DNA of 64,000 nt, taken from NCBI GenBank assembly GCA_015179045.1, contig WHUZ01000091.1, positions 167,006-231,005 of the forward strand, read 5' to 3'. Position 1 is the stretch's first letter; the number at the start of each line of letters is the position of its first letter. A program made the translations under genes and the position numbers. Below, one piece after another: positions 1-9,767 of this stretch. The stretch is from Kalaharituber pfeilii (lineage: Eukaryota; Ascomycota; Pezizomycetes; Pezizales; Pezizaceae). The notes under the pieces were generated by a model. It worked only from the letters and a program-made list of their open reading frames with translations. It ran no database searches and was not told the origin of the DNA.

Positions 1-800
1 ACATTAGGACAGTACACTGTAAGAAGCTGTATAAAGAGGCCAAGGGCACCCATGATACCTATGACAGTAAGGGTGGCAGGAACACTCGGAATGCCTATGA
101 TACTAAGAATTATGGATATCCAGAGTGTGCAAAGCAGCCAGGAAATAGTCTATAGAGTATAACGGCATCCTGCGGTCAAGCTGGTAGCACTTAGCATAAA
201 TTTTTCCTTGCTAATACAATAAAGTGGTGAAAGAATTAATGTATTATACAATGACCATTCTAGTGCATATTTGCTGTACAAAACTTTATAGACTATAGGG
301 AGAGTATGGAAATACTGCTTAGAGTGGTATATGGGTCGCGGTAGGCTATATTATATCTACAATAGGACATATTGGCAGTTTCGGCATTTCCGGCACTTTC
401 GGACATTTCGGCTACTGCTTTTGAGCCCTTAAAAATCTACACCAACCCTATTCTATGATTGTATGAGTTAGCCAACCTTCCTTTATGGCCACTTGAGAGT
501 GCGAAGAGCCATAATTGAGCACAGTCATGTAGTACTTGGTATATGCTATTCTGTGGTATGCAAGGGGGGTAGAGAACTGTACTTTTTGTGCATATAATTG
601 AATGAAAAATGGTGTACGAAAAGTGCGGCAATCAGATGTCCTCCAAATATTCAGCTATGCCTGCTAAATATGCTGCACTTTACATGATGCTGCTAACATG
701 CCTAATGCTAGAGATATTACGTTTGGAAATATAGGAGGAGGGGTGCCAAGAAAACCTGCACATCCCGGTCGCCAGGCACTACTAGGTAAGCGACGGTAGT
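1..800. other. AT-rich intergenic DNA, nothing recognised
   Basis: No reading frame with a recognisable domain, no tRNA and no LINE tail was seen. The short frames present are unconvincing. Weak local repeats occur (for example TTTCGGCA/TTTCGGACA near 380-410). Confidence 0.5.
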
Positions 801-803
801 ATG

Positions 804-1679
804 CTATGTTAATAGTTTATGGATATCTAAATGAAGGTTCAAACATGCCTTGCTCCTCAGTGCATCAACCTCTTTGGCATCTAGGGACCACTTGAATCTA
901 TCCCACCGCTGCTTCAGCTCTGGCCTGGATGTGTTGCCTAGCTTGCGGTGCTTTTGAAAAATATCATTCAATGTATTTAGGGTATGTTCAAGGCTCTGAA
1001 GCATCTCCTTCAGCATGCGCTTTCGGTTCTCCCCTCCTTTCATCAGGATGGATGTGGGATCCTTAACCTCCTCATCAAATACAAACATCATCACATGGAG
1101 TCACTTTAGTTCATCAACTAGCAATCTGAACTCTTGAGGCGCCCCACGAGAAACACGAATTAGGTCATTGTAAATGGTCAATGCTGTAAGGGCGATGCTG
1201 GGATCAGTAGGCGAAGGCACGATCGCGGGTGCTACGAGACAGCAGGGACAGAGAGGGACAAGGTGGAAGAGAGAATGAGCGTACGTTGACCAGTGGAGAC
1301 TACATACAGGCGGGTAGAAGAGGTATATATAGACGAGAGAGATTTTTTTTTTTTTTTTTTTTTATATCATTGATCGCTGACGAGAGAGAGTGAACAGAAG
1401 TAGCAGGTACGAGTATTGCATGAACTTGGACATGACGACATAGAAGAAGACAGATGGAAATAGAAACATACATGACGACATAGAAGAGTGCTTGTAGAAT
1501 GCTGTAGAATGATGTGGAATGATGTAGAGCTATGGCGGCGGTTCGAGAGCATTCTGTGGTTCGGGTCGATCACTGCATGGTGGTTACCAAGAACTAATCC
1601 CTGTTATTTCCTATTGCGGCATGACAAATGCAAGCTTTCCCACCGTTAGAAAATCATTAACACCAAATCCGAATGACAT
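804..1679 (-). pseudogene. Decayed N-terminal part of a fungal STAND/NLR-type protein
   Basis: The minus strand starts at 1679 with MSFGFGVNDFLTVGKLAF, which matches the typical opening of fungal STAND (NACHT/ankyrin-type) proteins. A second stretch at about 1230-1115 encodes LTIYNDLIRVSRGAPQEF, followed by LVDELK, an in-frame TGA, and then a helix-rich block at 1094-804 (DEEVKDPTSILMKGGENRK ... WSLDAKEVDALRSK). This is the usual helical N-terminal domain, which signals or recruits partners in heterokaryon-incompatibility-like proteins. The two exons would be joined by an intron at about 1622-1235. The expected donor reads GTCATG, and the intron carries a LINE micro-insertion (1343-1378). The TGA, the poor donor and the absence of any NACHT or repeat domain downstream indicate a truncated pseudogene. 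Family assignment is by recalled pattern, not by a search. Confidence 0.6.
1343..1378 (-). mobile_element. LINE family A micro-insertion (15-nt body + poly(A))
   Basis: On the minus strand it reads AGCGATCAATGATAT followed by about 21 A. That is only the last 15 nt of the family A 3' end. It is flanked by a perfect 11-bp direct repeat, GACGAGAGAGA (1332-1342 and 1379-1389), as expected for target-primed reverse transcription that stopped almost at once. It lies in the presumed intron of the STAND pseudogene. Confidence 0.8.
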
Positions 1680-1849
1680 TGAGCGGGTTGTGTTGCAATT
1701 AGCAGTTTGGATTTGGAGTTTTTGCGAGATTGATGAGATGAAATTATGCGCGCTGTACGTTGCTATGATATTGCAAAACTTAGAATCCGCAACGTTCAAG
1801 TTGTTAAATTTGGACGCAGAATCGTGGGCTTATTGCAATGTTGGCTCCC

Positions 1850-2090
1850 CAGCCCGGGTCGGGAATTCAACGTAATGCAACAAGAAATTTTCGTTCCGGG
1901 CTGCGAAAGTGTGGAGGAAGGAGAGGAGACGGGAGGGGGGAGAGGTGGAGATATATATAGGGGAGCTTCCCCGTCCGGAAGTTTCTGGAATCAGGTTTTC
2001 TAGAAGGGGAGAGAGGGGGTGGAACGGCAACGTGTATGTAGAACTTTCTTTGTTAAGTCTGTCTCCGGGATTTGAGGGAGGCTGTGCGCA
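1850..2090 (+). mobile_element. Fragment of LINE family B 3' untranslated region
   Basis: This stretch shares ordered blocks with the 3' end of the large LINE at 58460-58690: GCGAAAGTGTGG, CCGTCCGGA, TTTCTGGAATCAGG, GAACTTTCTTTGTTAAG, and CTGTCTCCGGG followed by a TTGAGG/TCGAGG block. The poly(A) end and the terminal CCCTGCC...GCGGGG hairpin are missing, so it is truncated at both ends. It lies just upstream of the STAND pseudogene start. Confidence 0.7.
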
Positions 2091-2099
2091 AACCCTTGC

Positions 2100-3350
2100 T
2101 GTGCGTAAACCTAACCTGTACTGCATGTTTAACCCTTGTTGGCCTAGACACCTTGTAGACAGCGATACTACCTTAAGTGTACATCCAATTAGTCTAGTGC
2201 TAAGGATTCTTTGATCCCTGTGTATGCATGCATGTTTACTGGGCCATATCAATTTCGTACGCACGAGATCATGTGCTAGTATGGCGGCTTTTTGTATATG
2301 AGCTGACCAGTTGAAATCTTTTTTTCAGTAACATCGCTGAATCATCTCGATATATGCCCTGTAATCAAGATTTTATTTTTGTAATGGGTGCCTTCTCCTA
2401 AGGGTTTATGTGAAATTCAAACCCCGGCTTTGAAATAAAACCGGGTTCCGTATCCCTGTTTTATTGTTTGGTAGAGCGTTTGAAACAATTTTTGAAAGAG
2501 AGGTACCCCCTCCCCCTCTTTGAAAATACTCACTTGAATAAACAATAAACAATAAACGACAAAAGCAGTTAGTTAGAGTACACTACTGCTGAGGTAGCAT
2601 AGTTTATAATAACTATAGCATATAGAGGATATTTAAATTCACATTTGCATCATCCGCACCTATTCCTGTTTGCATATGTAATACCCAGTAATGCATTCTT
2701 ATCCTCCAGTGGAAAAGTTTCACTTCAAGAGTTCAGCGCCCTCTACGGAGTACTCTTTCGCTTTTTAAATACATCGATACCTGACTGCTACCTAGTGCTG
2801 GCAGAACTTTCTAGATTTATTACTTACTCACATCCATGTGCTTAGAGAAACTACCCGCTCCTTTGCGGTGGAAATGTACCCTAGTAAAATATGGTTTGAA
2901 TTTCACATAAATCCTTATGGAAATGTCTGAGAATCCATAATCTGTTTTGCGACGGTGTGATTGCGACAATGACCAATACAAGGCTGGCATTCGCTGTGTT
3001 GGCAATCTTCCAGACTGGCACCCCGCATTCATTGTCGCAACAGGGAGAATGCCAAGCTTTTACCCTGGTCAGTGGCCGTGGCCACATCACTGGCCCTGCA
3101 AACCTCACTTCACACAAACGTATGCTGTGAACGTCCGTTGGACAGTTACTACTAGTAGAAACAAAATCTGCAGAAAATTCATTTTTTGTTTTTACTTGTT
3201 TCAAAATTTGTTTTGGGTCATTACCCGTAGTAGCCCAATTAGAGCATGACGGGAAGAAAATCATATTAAAGGCACTTTGGACGTCGAAAAGTGACAAAGA
3301 ACGTCGACAAGTGACATAAGAATCGAAAGGTTTATTTTCCTTGTACCGAA
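2100..3350. other. Intergenic DNA without recognisable genes
   Basis: It contains short open frames on both strands (for example 2881-3297, minus) with no domain, signal peptide or convincing splice sites. No LINE tail was seen. Confidence 0.45.
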
Positions 3351-3351
3351 A

Positions 3352-3432
3352 TCTTCAGTAGTATAGTGGTTAGTATTCCCGCCTGTCATTGACTGTTCGC
3401 GGGCGACCGGGGTTCAATTCCCCGCTGAAGAG
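3352..3432 (+). tRNA. tRNA-Asp(GUC) with a 9-nt intron
   Basis: A complete cloverleaf is visible. The acceptor stem is TCTTCAG (3352-3358) with CTGAAGA (3425-3431) and discriminator G. The A box contains TAGTATAGTGGTTAGTA. The anticodon stem CCCGC pairs with GCGGG, the anticodon GTC is at 3385-3387, and the T arm is CCGGGGTTCAATTCCCCG. A 9-nt intron, TTGACTGTT (3389-3397), sits directly 3' of A37, the canonical site cut by the tRNA splicing endonuclease; removing it leaves a standard 72-nt tRNA-Asp. Eight T residues follow at 3434-3441, a good Pol III terminator. Nothing suggests a pseudogene. Confidence 0.95.
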
Positions 3433-3433
3433 A

Positions 3434-3441
3434 TTTTTTTT
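3434..3441 (+). terminator. Pol III T-run terminator of tRNA-Asp
   Basis: An uninterrupted run of T begins two bases after the discriminator base of the tRNA-Asp gene, the normal Pol III stop signal. Confidence 0.9.
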
Positions 3442-3629
3442 ATTCAGCGACAATCATTTCGATAGGACGAGCGCTTGGCAGCCGCTCTAAGCCAAAAGTA
3501 CCCGATTCAATTTTTTTCCCCAGCATTGAGATTTTGCATTTCCTCACTCCTTTGGCAGCAGATGGTGCGGAGTTATCTGTTATCCTCTATTCGTGTCTTG
3601 GTTAATTCCTTATCTCTTATGTACGTAAA

Positions 3630-3688
3630 ATCGCCGTAGCCGTGGTGCGGCACTCGATTAATGATAAAAAAAAAGAAAAAAAAAAAAA
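3630..3688 (+). mobile_element. LINE family A tail (short insertion)
   Basis: A diverged family A 3' hairpin (ATCGCC...CTCGAT) is followed by TAATGATA and a long interrupted poly(A). No clear target duplication is left. Confidence 0.65.
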
Positions 3689-3941
3689 GTCTACCTACCC
3701 GAAATCTCTACCTACCCGATTTCTTGGCATTCCCCACGTGTGGAGTGGGAGGGAGACTATTGAGGGGGCCACCTTCAGGTCATTTGAACGCGGATTTAAT
3801 ATAAGATTTCGATATTCTTGCATAACTATCTAGACTTTTTACTGAGAAGCGCTTTTCGTAGGTATTCAGGTACTGTACGTAATCTTAAGTATCCCTTGAC
3901 TATATACTAATGTCTTTTTTTAGCACAGGATGCAGACAGAC

Positions 3942-4001
3942 TTTTTTTTTTCTTTTTTTTTGTGTTCTTGGTCATGTAACCCCACATACAGGCATAGCAG
4001 G
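3942..4001 (-). mobile_element. LINE family B tail (short insertion)
   Basis: On the minus strand it reads CCTGCTATGCCTGTATGTGG and then GGTTACATGACC before an interrupted poly(A). This is a mutated copy of the family B 3' hairpin end. Confidence 0.65.
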
Positions 4002-4019
4002 ACCCCTTTGTTACCCGGA

Positions 4020-4480
4020 GACAGGTCTGTGACACCGGATTGTGGGTCGGATCACCCATGAGCCCTACAAAACTCCACAGGATCGCACAGGGACGCCCTA
4101 CCCATGACGGCGCGACACAGAAAGTTAGGTCAGCATGGGAAGGACGGGTAGCGAGGGGCGATCTGGACGTAGCAGCGATGTGGGTTAAAGGACACAAGGG
4201 TCTCCACGGCAACACGGAGGCAGACAAAGCGGCCAAATAGGCGCTTTCTTGCAATACGAACCGAAGTCATCACTGAGGCCGGAATGAGACAACACGCCAA
4301 AATCATGGAGAGCTGAACAGAGAGGGAGACTGGAAATGAGTTATAGACCACCACGGAGGCTCGGACATACGGTCTCCACCATGGCGGGTCTCCTGAGCGG
4401 CAAAGGCCTACGAAACTGGCAGTACAAACTGGGGAGATCCGACGGACCCGAATGCCGATGGTGCGGCGAAGCAAACTGAA
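4020..4480 (+). pseudogene. LINE family A fragment: RNase H and C-terminal zinc finger
   Basis: Frame pieces give MWVKGHKGLHGNTEADKAAK (RNase H, last catalytic Asp region), then in another frame YRPPRRLGHTVSTMAGLL and SDGPECRWCGEAN. These match the end of ORF2 in the copies at 39.6 and 46.2 kb. Stops and frameshifts separate the pieces and the final zinc-finger half is missing. The fragment has no poly(A) tail of its own. Confidence 0.75.
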
Positions 4481-4671
4481 TTCTCCGACGCCGGAATGAC
4501 TCCTACCGCTCTACCATTACAAGTAATTTTAGCGCAGGTGTCTGTGTTGATCCGTATTGATATATCGCAATGTTACATCGCCGACGGACGCGATAGTGTA
4601 CAATTTCTTCTACTATTCCGTCCTGTGCCATTTCCTATTTGGTAGATTTCACCTCCGCAACGGGCGGGGAG

Positions 4672-5334
4672 TGTTCATGAAAAGAAATCTAAACTGGAGT
4701 AAACTTGCTGTAAGGTGCTGCTCGTAACGATAAACGAAACAATTCAACTACCTGTCTCGACTATCGCTATAAAAGTGACTAGGTTTTACATGATCGCATA
4801 TTCACTTAGGGTTGCATAACCCTCCAACCGGACATTTTTTCGGTTCTTTAGCATGACATAGGCGCACGGGTACATACATTTTCGGGGACGGTTTCTATAT
4901 ATAGCAATGTCAATTGCCGTAGTTTTCTCTTCCGTGTTTCTATACACGCCACTTCTGGTATTTGTTTCCCAATTGTTGAAAATAGTACAGTACAACTTCC
5001 AGTCTTTCCACCACGTTCTGTTTCTGCTATTTCGTCTATATCATTCTGTAATGTTCTACCACTTTCTTATTCTATTTCTAGTTCTCTCATACATCATGTA
5101 TTCATCTCTCATACATCATGTACTCTGGATGTTTCTGTCTCTGCGTTCTTTACTCTTGATGCTTCTAGATATTTCTAAAGACATACGCCTGACTTGTTTT
5201 GTTTCCATTCCTTATTTGGAAATATCTACATTCTCTGTGTACTCGAGATTTCAAATATAAATACTATTTGGTCACGAAGTTCCTCCTGTACGTAGGTTGA
5301 ACTTCAATTAATCGATTCAGTCCTTCCTCTAACA
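4672..5334 (+). repeat. Candidate LTR (weak)
   Basis: A purine tract GGGCGGGGAG is followed by TGTT at 4672. A TATAAAAG box lies at about 4769, and the segment closes with AACA at 5331-5334, so the ends are TGTT...AACA. This would fit the 3' LTR of a plus-strand retrotransposon. No pol remnant, second LTR or target duplication was found, so it may be chance. A 22-bp direct repeat (CTCTCATACATCATGTA) occurs inside at about 5086-5125. Confidence 0.3.
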
Positions 5335-6627
5335 CCAATGAGTCGAATATCACCTTCTGATATCTCTGCTTCGCACACCGCTAGGAATCAGTCAAACGCA
5401 CCTCTCCAGTCCATCGCCCATCTAGCTTCGAAGCGCCCATGTTTCATGCCCATAATGTATAGATTATCCCAGGCCTCCTCCTGAAACAATTTAACAATAT
5501 CCTTATCCGCTACAGAGGTATCCAGTCTCCACCCCAATGCATTCATTTTCTTCCAAAATCTTCTCCTGCCTCAACAAGTATTTAACATATTTGTTTTTCA
5601 TCTTCTTTTCCACCCTATATCTCCCACATTCTCAGTTGCCCCCCCGCTGATCGCGCACTTTGTTGAATCGATCCTTTGTTCCCCATCCCGAATGCAACAC
5701 TGTAAATAGGTTAGTGAAACTTACGTTCATTGTATCCGTTGTAGGTCACCGCCCAAATCCTGGATCCGTACGCAGCACCAATCCGAACGCAGCACCAATC
5801 CGAACGCTATTCTTGCCCAAACAGTTGGTCACTACCTCCCTTAACCTACCCGCATGTAACCGCATCAAACCCGATTGCGGACAGCAGATAACCCCATCCT
5901 AGAGATATCTCCCTCTTGCATCTTTCCCACGTCGCCATTGGCATAATCAATCCGGCTTGTGCGACTCTCCCGCCTTCCCCAAGTCATGTAACTTTAAAGT
6001 AGATTATTGTGACAATCGTCCTCTCCACGGCCCTTATGCCTGCACCAGCAGTTGCTCCAAACTGATAAATTACACAGACAAAGAGCATCACTGGGGTTTC
6101 TTCCGCGGGGATTGCCACCGAAGTTTCTTCCTTGAAGAAAATACCGGGTAACACTGATTAGGGTTATTCACCATCGAAGGGCCACCGAAGGGTAAAAGTC
6201 AGATGACTATTGCCTCAAGGCTGCCGATTTACGCATCGAGCCATAACCCAAGGCTCCTGTGCATTAAAATTGTAATTCATCCATCCTAGGTCTAGATATA
6301 GGAAGATAATATACATCAGACTCTTTCTCATTCAGATGCCCATGTCACCCATCAACACAGCACCATGTCCTGACGTTCCATCATAAACAGTCATGAACAG
6401 CATTAAATATCCATCCACCACAACCGCTCTGACACCTACAGATGCCGTTCATTTAGGGGGCACATACATTCTCGAAATATTTAAAATAAGCCGTACTCGA
6501 GCTCCAGGCCAGACCATCAATACAGTCAACTTATTTACATCCTGGGTTCAAGTAAGCTTCCTTTCTCTGCTGCAAAACCCCAAGTGGACGAATAAAGGTT
6601 TGTAGTAAGTGGGGAAGCGGCTTAATC
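5335..6627. other. Intergenic DNA without recognisable genes
   Basis: A TCCGAACGCAGCACCAA duplication occurs at about 5778-5812. The short open frames have no recognisable content. Confidence 0.45.
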
Positions 6628-6635
6628 AAAAAAAA
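6628..6635 (-). terminator. Pol III-type T-run after the tRNA-like unit
   Basis: Eight consecutive T on the minus strand begin 4 bases past the 3' end of the tRNA-like sequence at 6640-6750, in the correct position for Pol III termination. Confidence 0.6.
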
Positions 6636-6639
6636 TTAT

Positions 6640-6750
6640 TGGCTCAACTGGGAATTGAACCCAGATCCCCCACCTCATACCTCAGCCCTGCTTTCACTTC
6701 ACAGGATGTAGCCTTGTCTAGTAGGTGTCTTACCATTAGACCACCGAACC
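6640..6750 (-). tRNA. tRNA-like Pol III unit, isotype unassigned (possible tRNA pseudogene or SINE head)
   Basis: On the minus strand GGTTCGG pairs with TTGAGCC (acceptor, with wobbles) and discriminator A. The D arm is GTCT/AGAC, the A box TGGTCTAATGGT, and the T arm CTGGGTTCAATTCCCAG contains a good B box. CCTAC can pair with GTGGG as an anticodon stem, leaving an insert of about 40 nt where an intron would be. The anticodon loop then reads TAGACA, which breaks the U33 rule, so no isotype can be trusted. A T8 run follows. Either this is a tRNA gene with an unusual intron, or a tRNA-derived element that kept its internal promoter. Confidence 0.5.
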
Positions 6751-7300
6751 TGATTGTTGATACATATGAGCGTGGCATGCTTATCTACAGATGGGCCTTA
6801 CGCGTGCCCTTAATGCTGCACCCTGTCCCGATTACTGTAAACGCTCTCCATAGATCTCTCACGCTTTGCAAAATTCTGAGCCAGTGATTGAGAATCCCGA
6901 CAGTACTACGTATTCAACTTCACTCGCCCGTTACCCTGACACTCCCGTCTCTAACCATCCCCACCACCAAGTCATAACACCGTGACAACCGTCTCTTTCC
7001 CCAGCCATCCCTTCCCTTGCCCTGCCGTCCTCCAAAACCTGAAAAGTCAAATATGAAACAAACGGCAAATGTTTCCTCCGCATGGATTATTGGGATTTAT
7101 TTTTATTACTATTATCATTTTCATGTTGTTCAGTAAATCGTATACGGCCCTGCTAGTCCATGGCGAGATCTATAGACGTGGCCACCTACGATTTTATTTA
7201 CTTATTTGACCTAACGGCCTAGAGGCCATTTTGGGACTGCTTATTGCAGTAAACACTGACACGAAAAGCTCACCCCGCACTAATAGTCCGTCAGTCGTTG

Positions 7301-7308
7301 AGCATGGC
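7301..7308 (+). repeat. 8-bp target duplication, left (hAT element 1)
   Basis: AGCATGGC here is repeated exactly at 8211-8218 on the far side of the element. Confidence 0.85.
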
Positions 7309-8210
7309 CAATGAATCCAACAGGCCAGGCCGGCCGACCAGGCCGCCTGGCCTGGCCTGACAGGCCGTGATCTGCATTGGACTGAAACCGCCTGGACCGG
7401 TCCAGGCCGGTATTCTCAGTGGCCTGGACCGGCCTGGACCGGCCTGGACCGGCCTGATCCACATGAATCAGGTCAACCAGGCCAGTCCAGGCCAATCAGG
7501 CCGGTTCAGGCCAATCAGGCCGGTTCAGGCCAATCAGGCCGGTTCAGGCCAATCAGGCCGGTTCAGGCCAATTAAACGAATCACTCCACAGCTATCCAGC
7601 TGAATTGAGGCCAGCATTTACCAGATTGTTTGAGTATTTAGATGAGTAGAATCTCCCGTATGTCTAGAATTTTAAACAGCAGCGGTCTACGACTTTTGTC
7701 AAGTATGTATCACACTTTGTATTCAAGTATATATACTAAGAAATAATTTAGAAATGATGGACCTTCCAGATAATACAACAGACTGGACCCAATTCTTCGA
7801 TGATGATACCTGATGCGCAACTGTCAATTACTGATAGTGGAAATATCCAGGATTATTAAAATCTAATTCACCTGGGTTAAATTCCAAAATCGCTTGAATT
7901 TACGTAAATGGCCTGGTCGGCCTGGACTGGCCTGAATGGCCTGAACCGGCCTGATTGGCCTGGACCGGCCTGAATGGCCTGAACCGGCCTGAATGGCCTG
8001 AATGGCCTGAACCGGCCTGAATGGCCTGAACCGGCCTGATTGGCCTGAACCGGCCTGATTGGCCTGATTGTTTCAGGCCGCCTGGGCCGGTCCAGGCGGC
8101 CCTCACGGCCTGGCCTGATTGTTCAGGCCAGGCCAGGCCCAGAATTTCACGGTCCAGGCCAGTCCAGGCCTCCGGTTGGCCTGGCCTGGCCTGGCCTGTT
8201 GGATTCATTG
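7309..8210. mobile_element. Non-autonomous hAT-type DNA transposon 1 (902 bp)
   Basis: The element starts CAATGAATCCAACAGGCC and ends with the exact reverse complement, GGCCTGTTGGATTCATTG. It is bordered by a perfect 8-bp duplication (AGCATGGC). The 8-bp duplication and the CAATG terminus fit hAT elements, whose ends follow (T/C)A(A/G)NG. Both subterminal regions (about 7322-7575 and 7908-8195) are arrays of GGCC-centred units such as GGTTCAGGCCAATCA with a 19-bp period, the style of transposase-binding repeats in hAT elements. The 300-bp core holds only a 19-codon frame at 7755-7814 (MMDLPDNTTDW...), which a second copy at 59.2-59.77 kb also keeps. No transposase is present, so movement would need one supplied in trans. 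Confidence 0.85.
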
Positions 8211-9734
8211 AGCATGGCGTTACCCCTGATTTTCCTCTCTCCGCACATCGCCAACATAAACCCTCGGGTTTCTTGAAGGTTATACCATCGAGACTACCCC
8301 CCCTCCCCAGTCCCCTGCCCCACAACCGTCAAAAACTGACGCTGCAAACGACGAAGAGAATGGTAGACAATACCTCCGCCTGGTTTCCGATAAATTATTC
8401 AGGTATAAAGAAAAACATTCAACTTTTCCGATTTTCCTTGTTCCAAAGGTCCACCCCTCGACGCTTTCACGACGTATACGCCTCATCAACGGACGAATCC
8501 CCAACCAAGTAACTCTGTGAGCCTACCTCCCCCATTATCCTTACTCCTCCCATTTGCACATAGTGAAATTCCGCACAACGAGATTCCGAGAACATACTCC
8601 ACTCTCAAACCACGTCCAACTGCGCCTCCGCCAAGTTAGTCCACGATAAGGTAAAGCTCCACACGTACTTACAAAATCTCAAAACTAATAATATTCAACC
8701 TTTATCCACCCTTCCTCCACCCCCACGTTCCGAATCTCAGAAACATAGTACCATGACCACCCTCCTTTCCCCTACCCACGCAACTACAGTCGTCCCAAAC
8801 TACAAGTGCAAAGACTACTTCACCAAATGGAACCTTCCGCAAATCTCCCTCCATTCGATCCAGCGGCATAAGCTGCTTACACTGTCACGCTTTCCGGTTT
8901 TTCGATTCCTGCCAAGGATCTTGTCCAAGTCCCACGCAGTGAGCTCATGTACTGTCCGTGATGTAGGAACCTAAAGTGCGAGGAAAAATGTTTGGGACAA
9001 CGTAGATAAAGTATATTTAGCTTGAAAGTAGCTAACCGTCCTTTGCCCATCCCTTGCCCCGCAGGTCGTCCTAAATTGAAGTGAACGAAGTGAACGAAGC
9101 GAATGACAGATGTTTCCTCTGCTTGGATCCCCGTACGCCTTTACTCGACCCCAGCGTCATATCCCATGCTTTCCGCTGTTCCCGTCCATTATACCGTCCC
9201 ATGGAAGTCTAACGACGCAAGCACGCCATGCAGCTTCCCTAGTCAGCTATCTCACGCCCCCCCAAAATGTCAACGCAAATCACCACAACAACAAAACTAA
9301 ACTTAGCTCCACTTACCCGGTACCCTAACCGTCCCCTCCTCACCCTTCTGCCCCATCACAAGACCCAAGAACATAATCTAAATTCCTCGTGGATAACCCC
9401 TCTGCACCCTCCCCAACTCACCTCATCCATCACAAACGCAACCTCCAGATTGCAAATCTTCAAACACCCTTTTCCAAATCCTGCAGCTTGGGGGTTATAG
9501 TACCATGACCACCGTTCTTGTCCCAGTTGCCCACAATCTCGATGCAAAGATGAACTCTCCCGTTGGGGTATCCATTTTGATCCAAACATTCAAACTGCAT
9601 ATCCTATCAAGTCTCCCGATCTTTTCGATTCGTACAAACAATCTCACTCTGGAGAAAAACACGCTGTGCAACTTTCCGAGTCAGATGTAATGTACAAGAA
9701 AACAACGCTGCAGAACGACCCCTCCCTCTCAAAA

Positions 9735-9767
<33 letters not shown>

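Noticed and set aside
5338..5480. Plus-strand frame starting MSRISPSDISASHTARNQ after the candidate LTR, as a gag start
   Set aside because: It ends after about 48 codons, has no primer-binding site before it and no gag motif.
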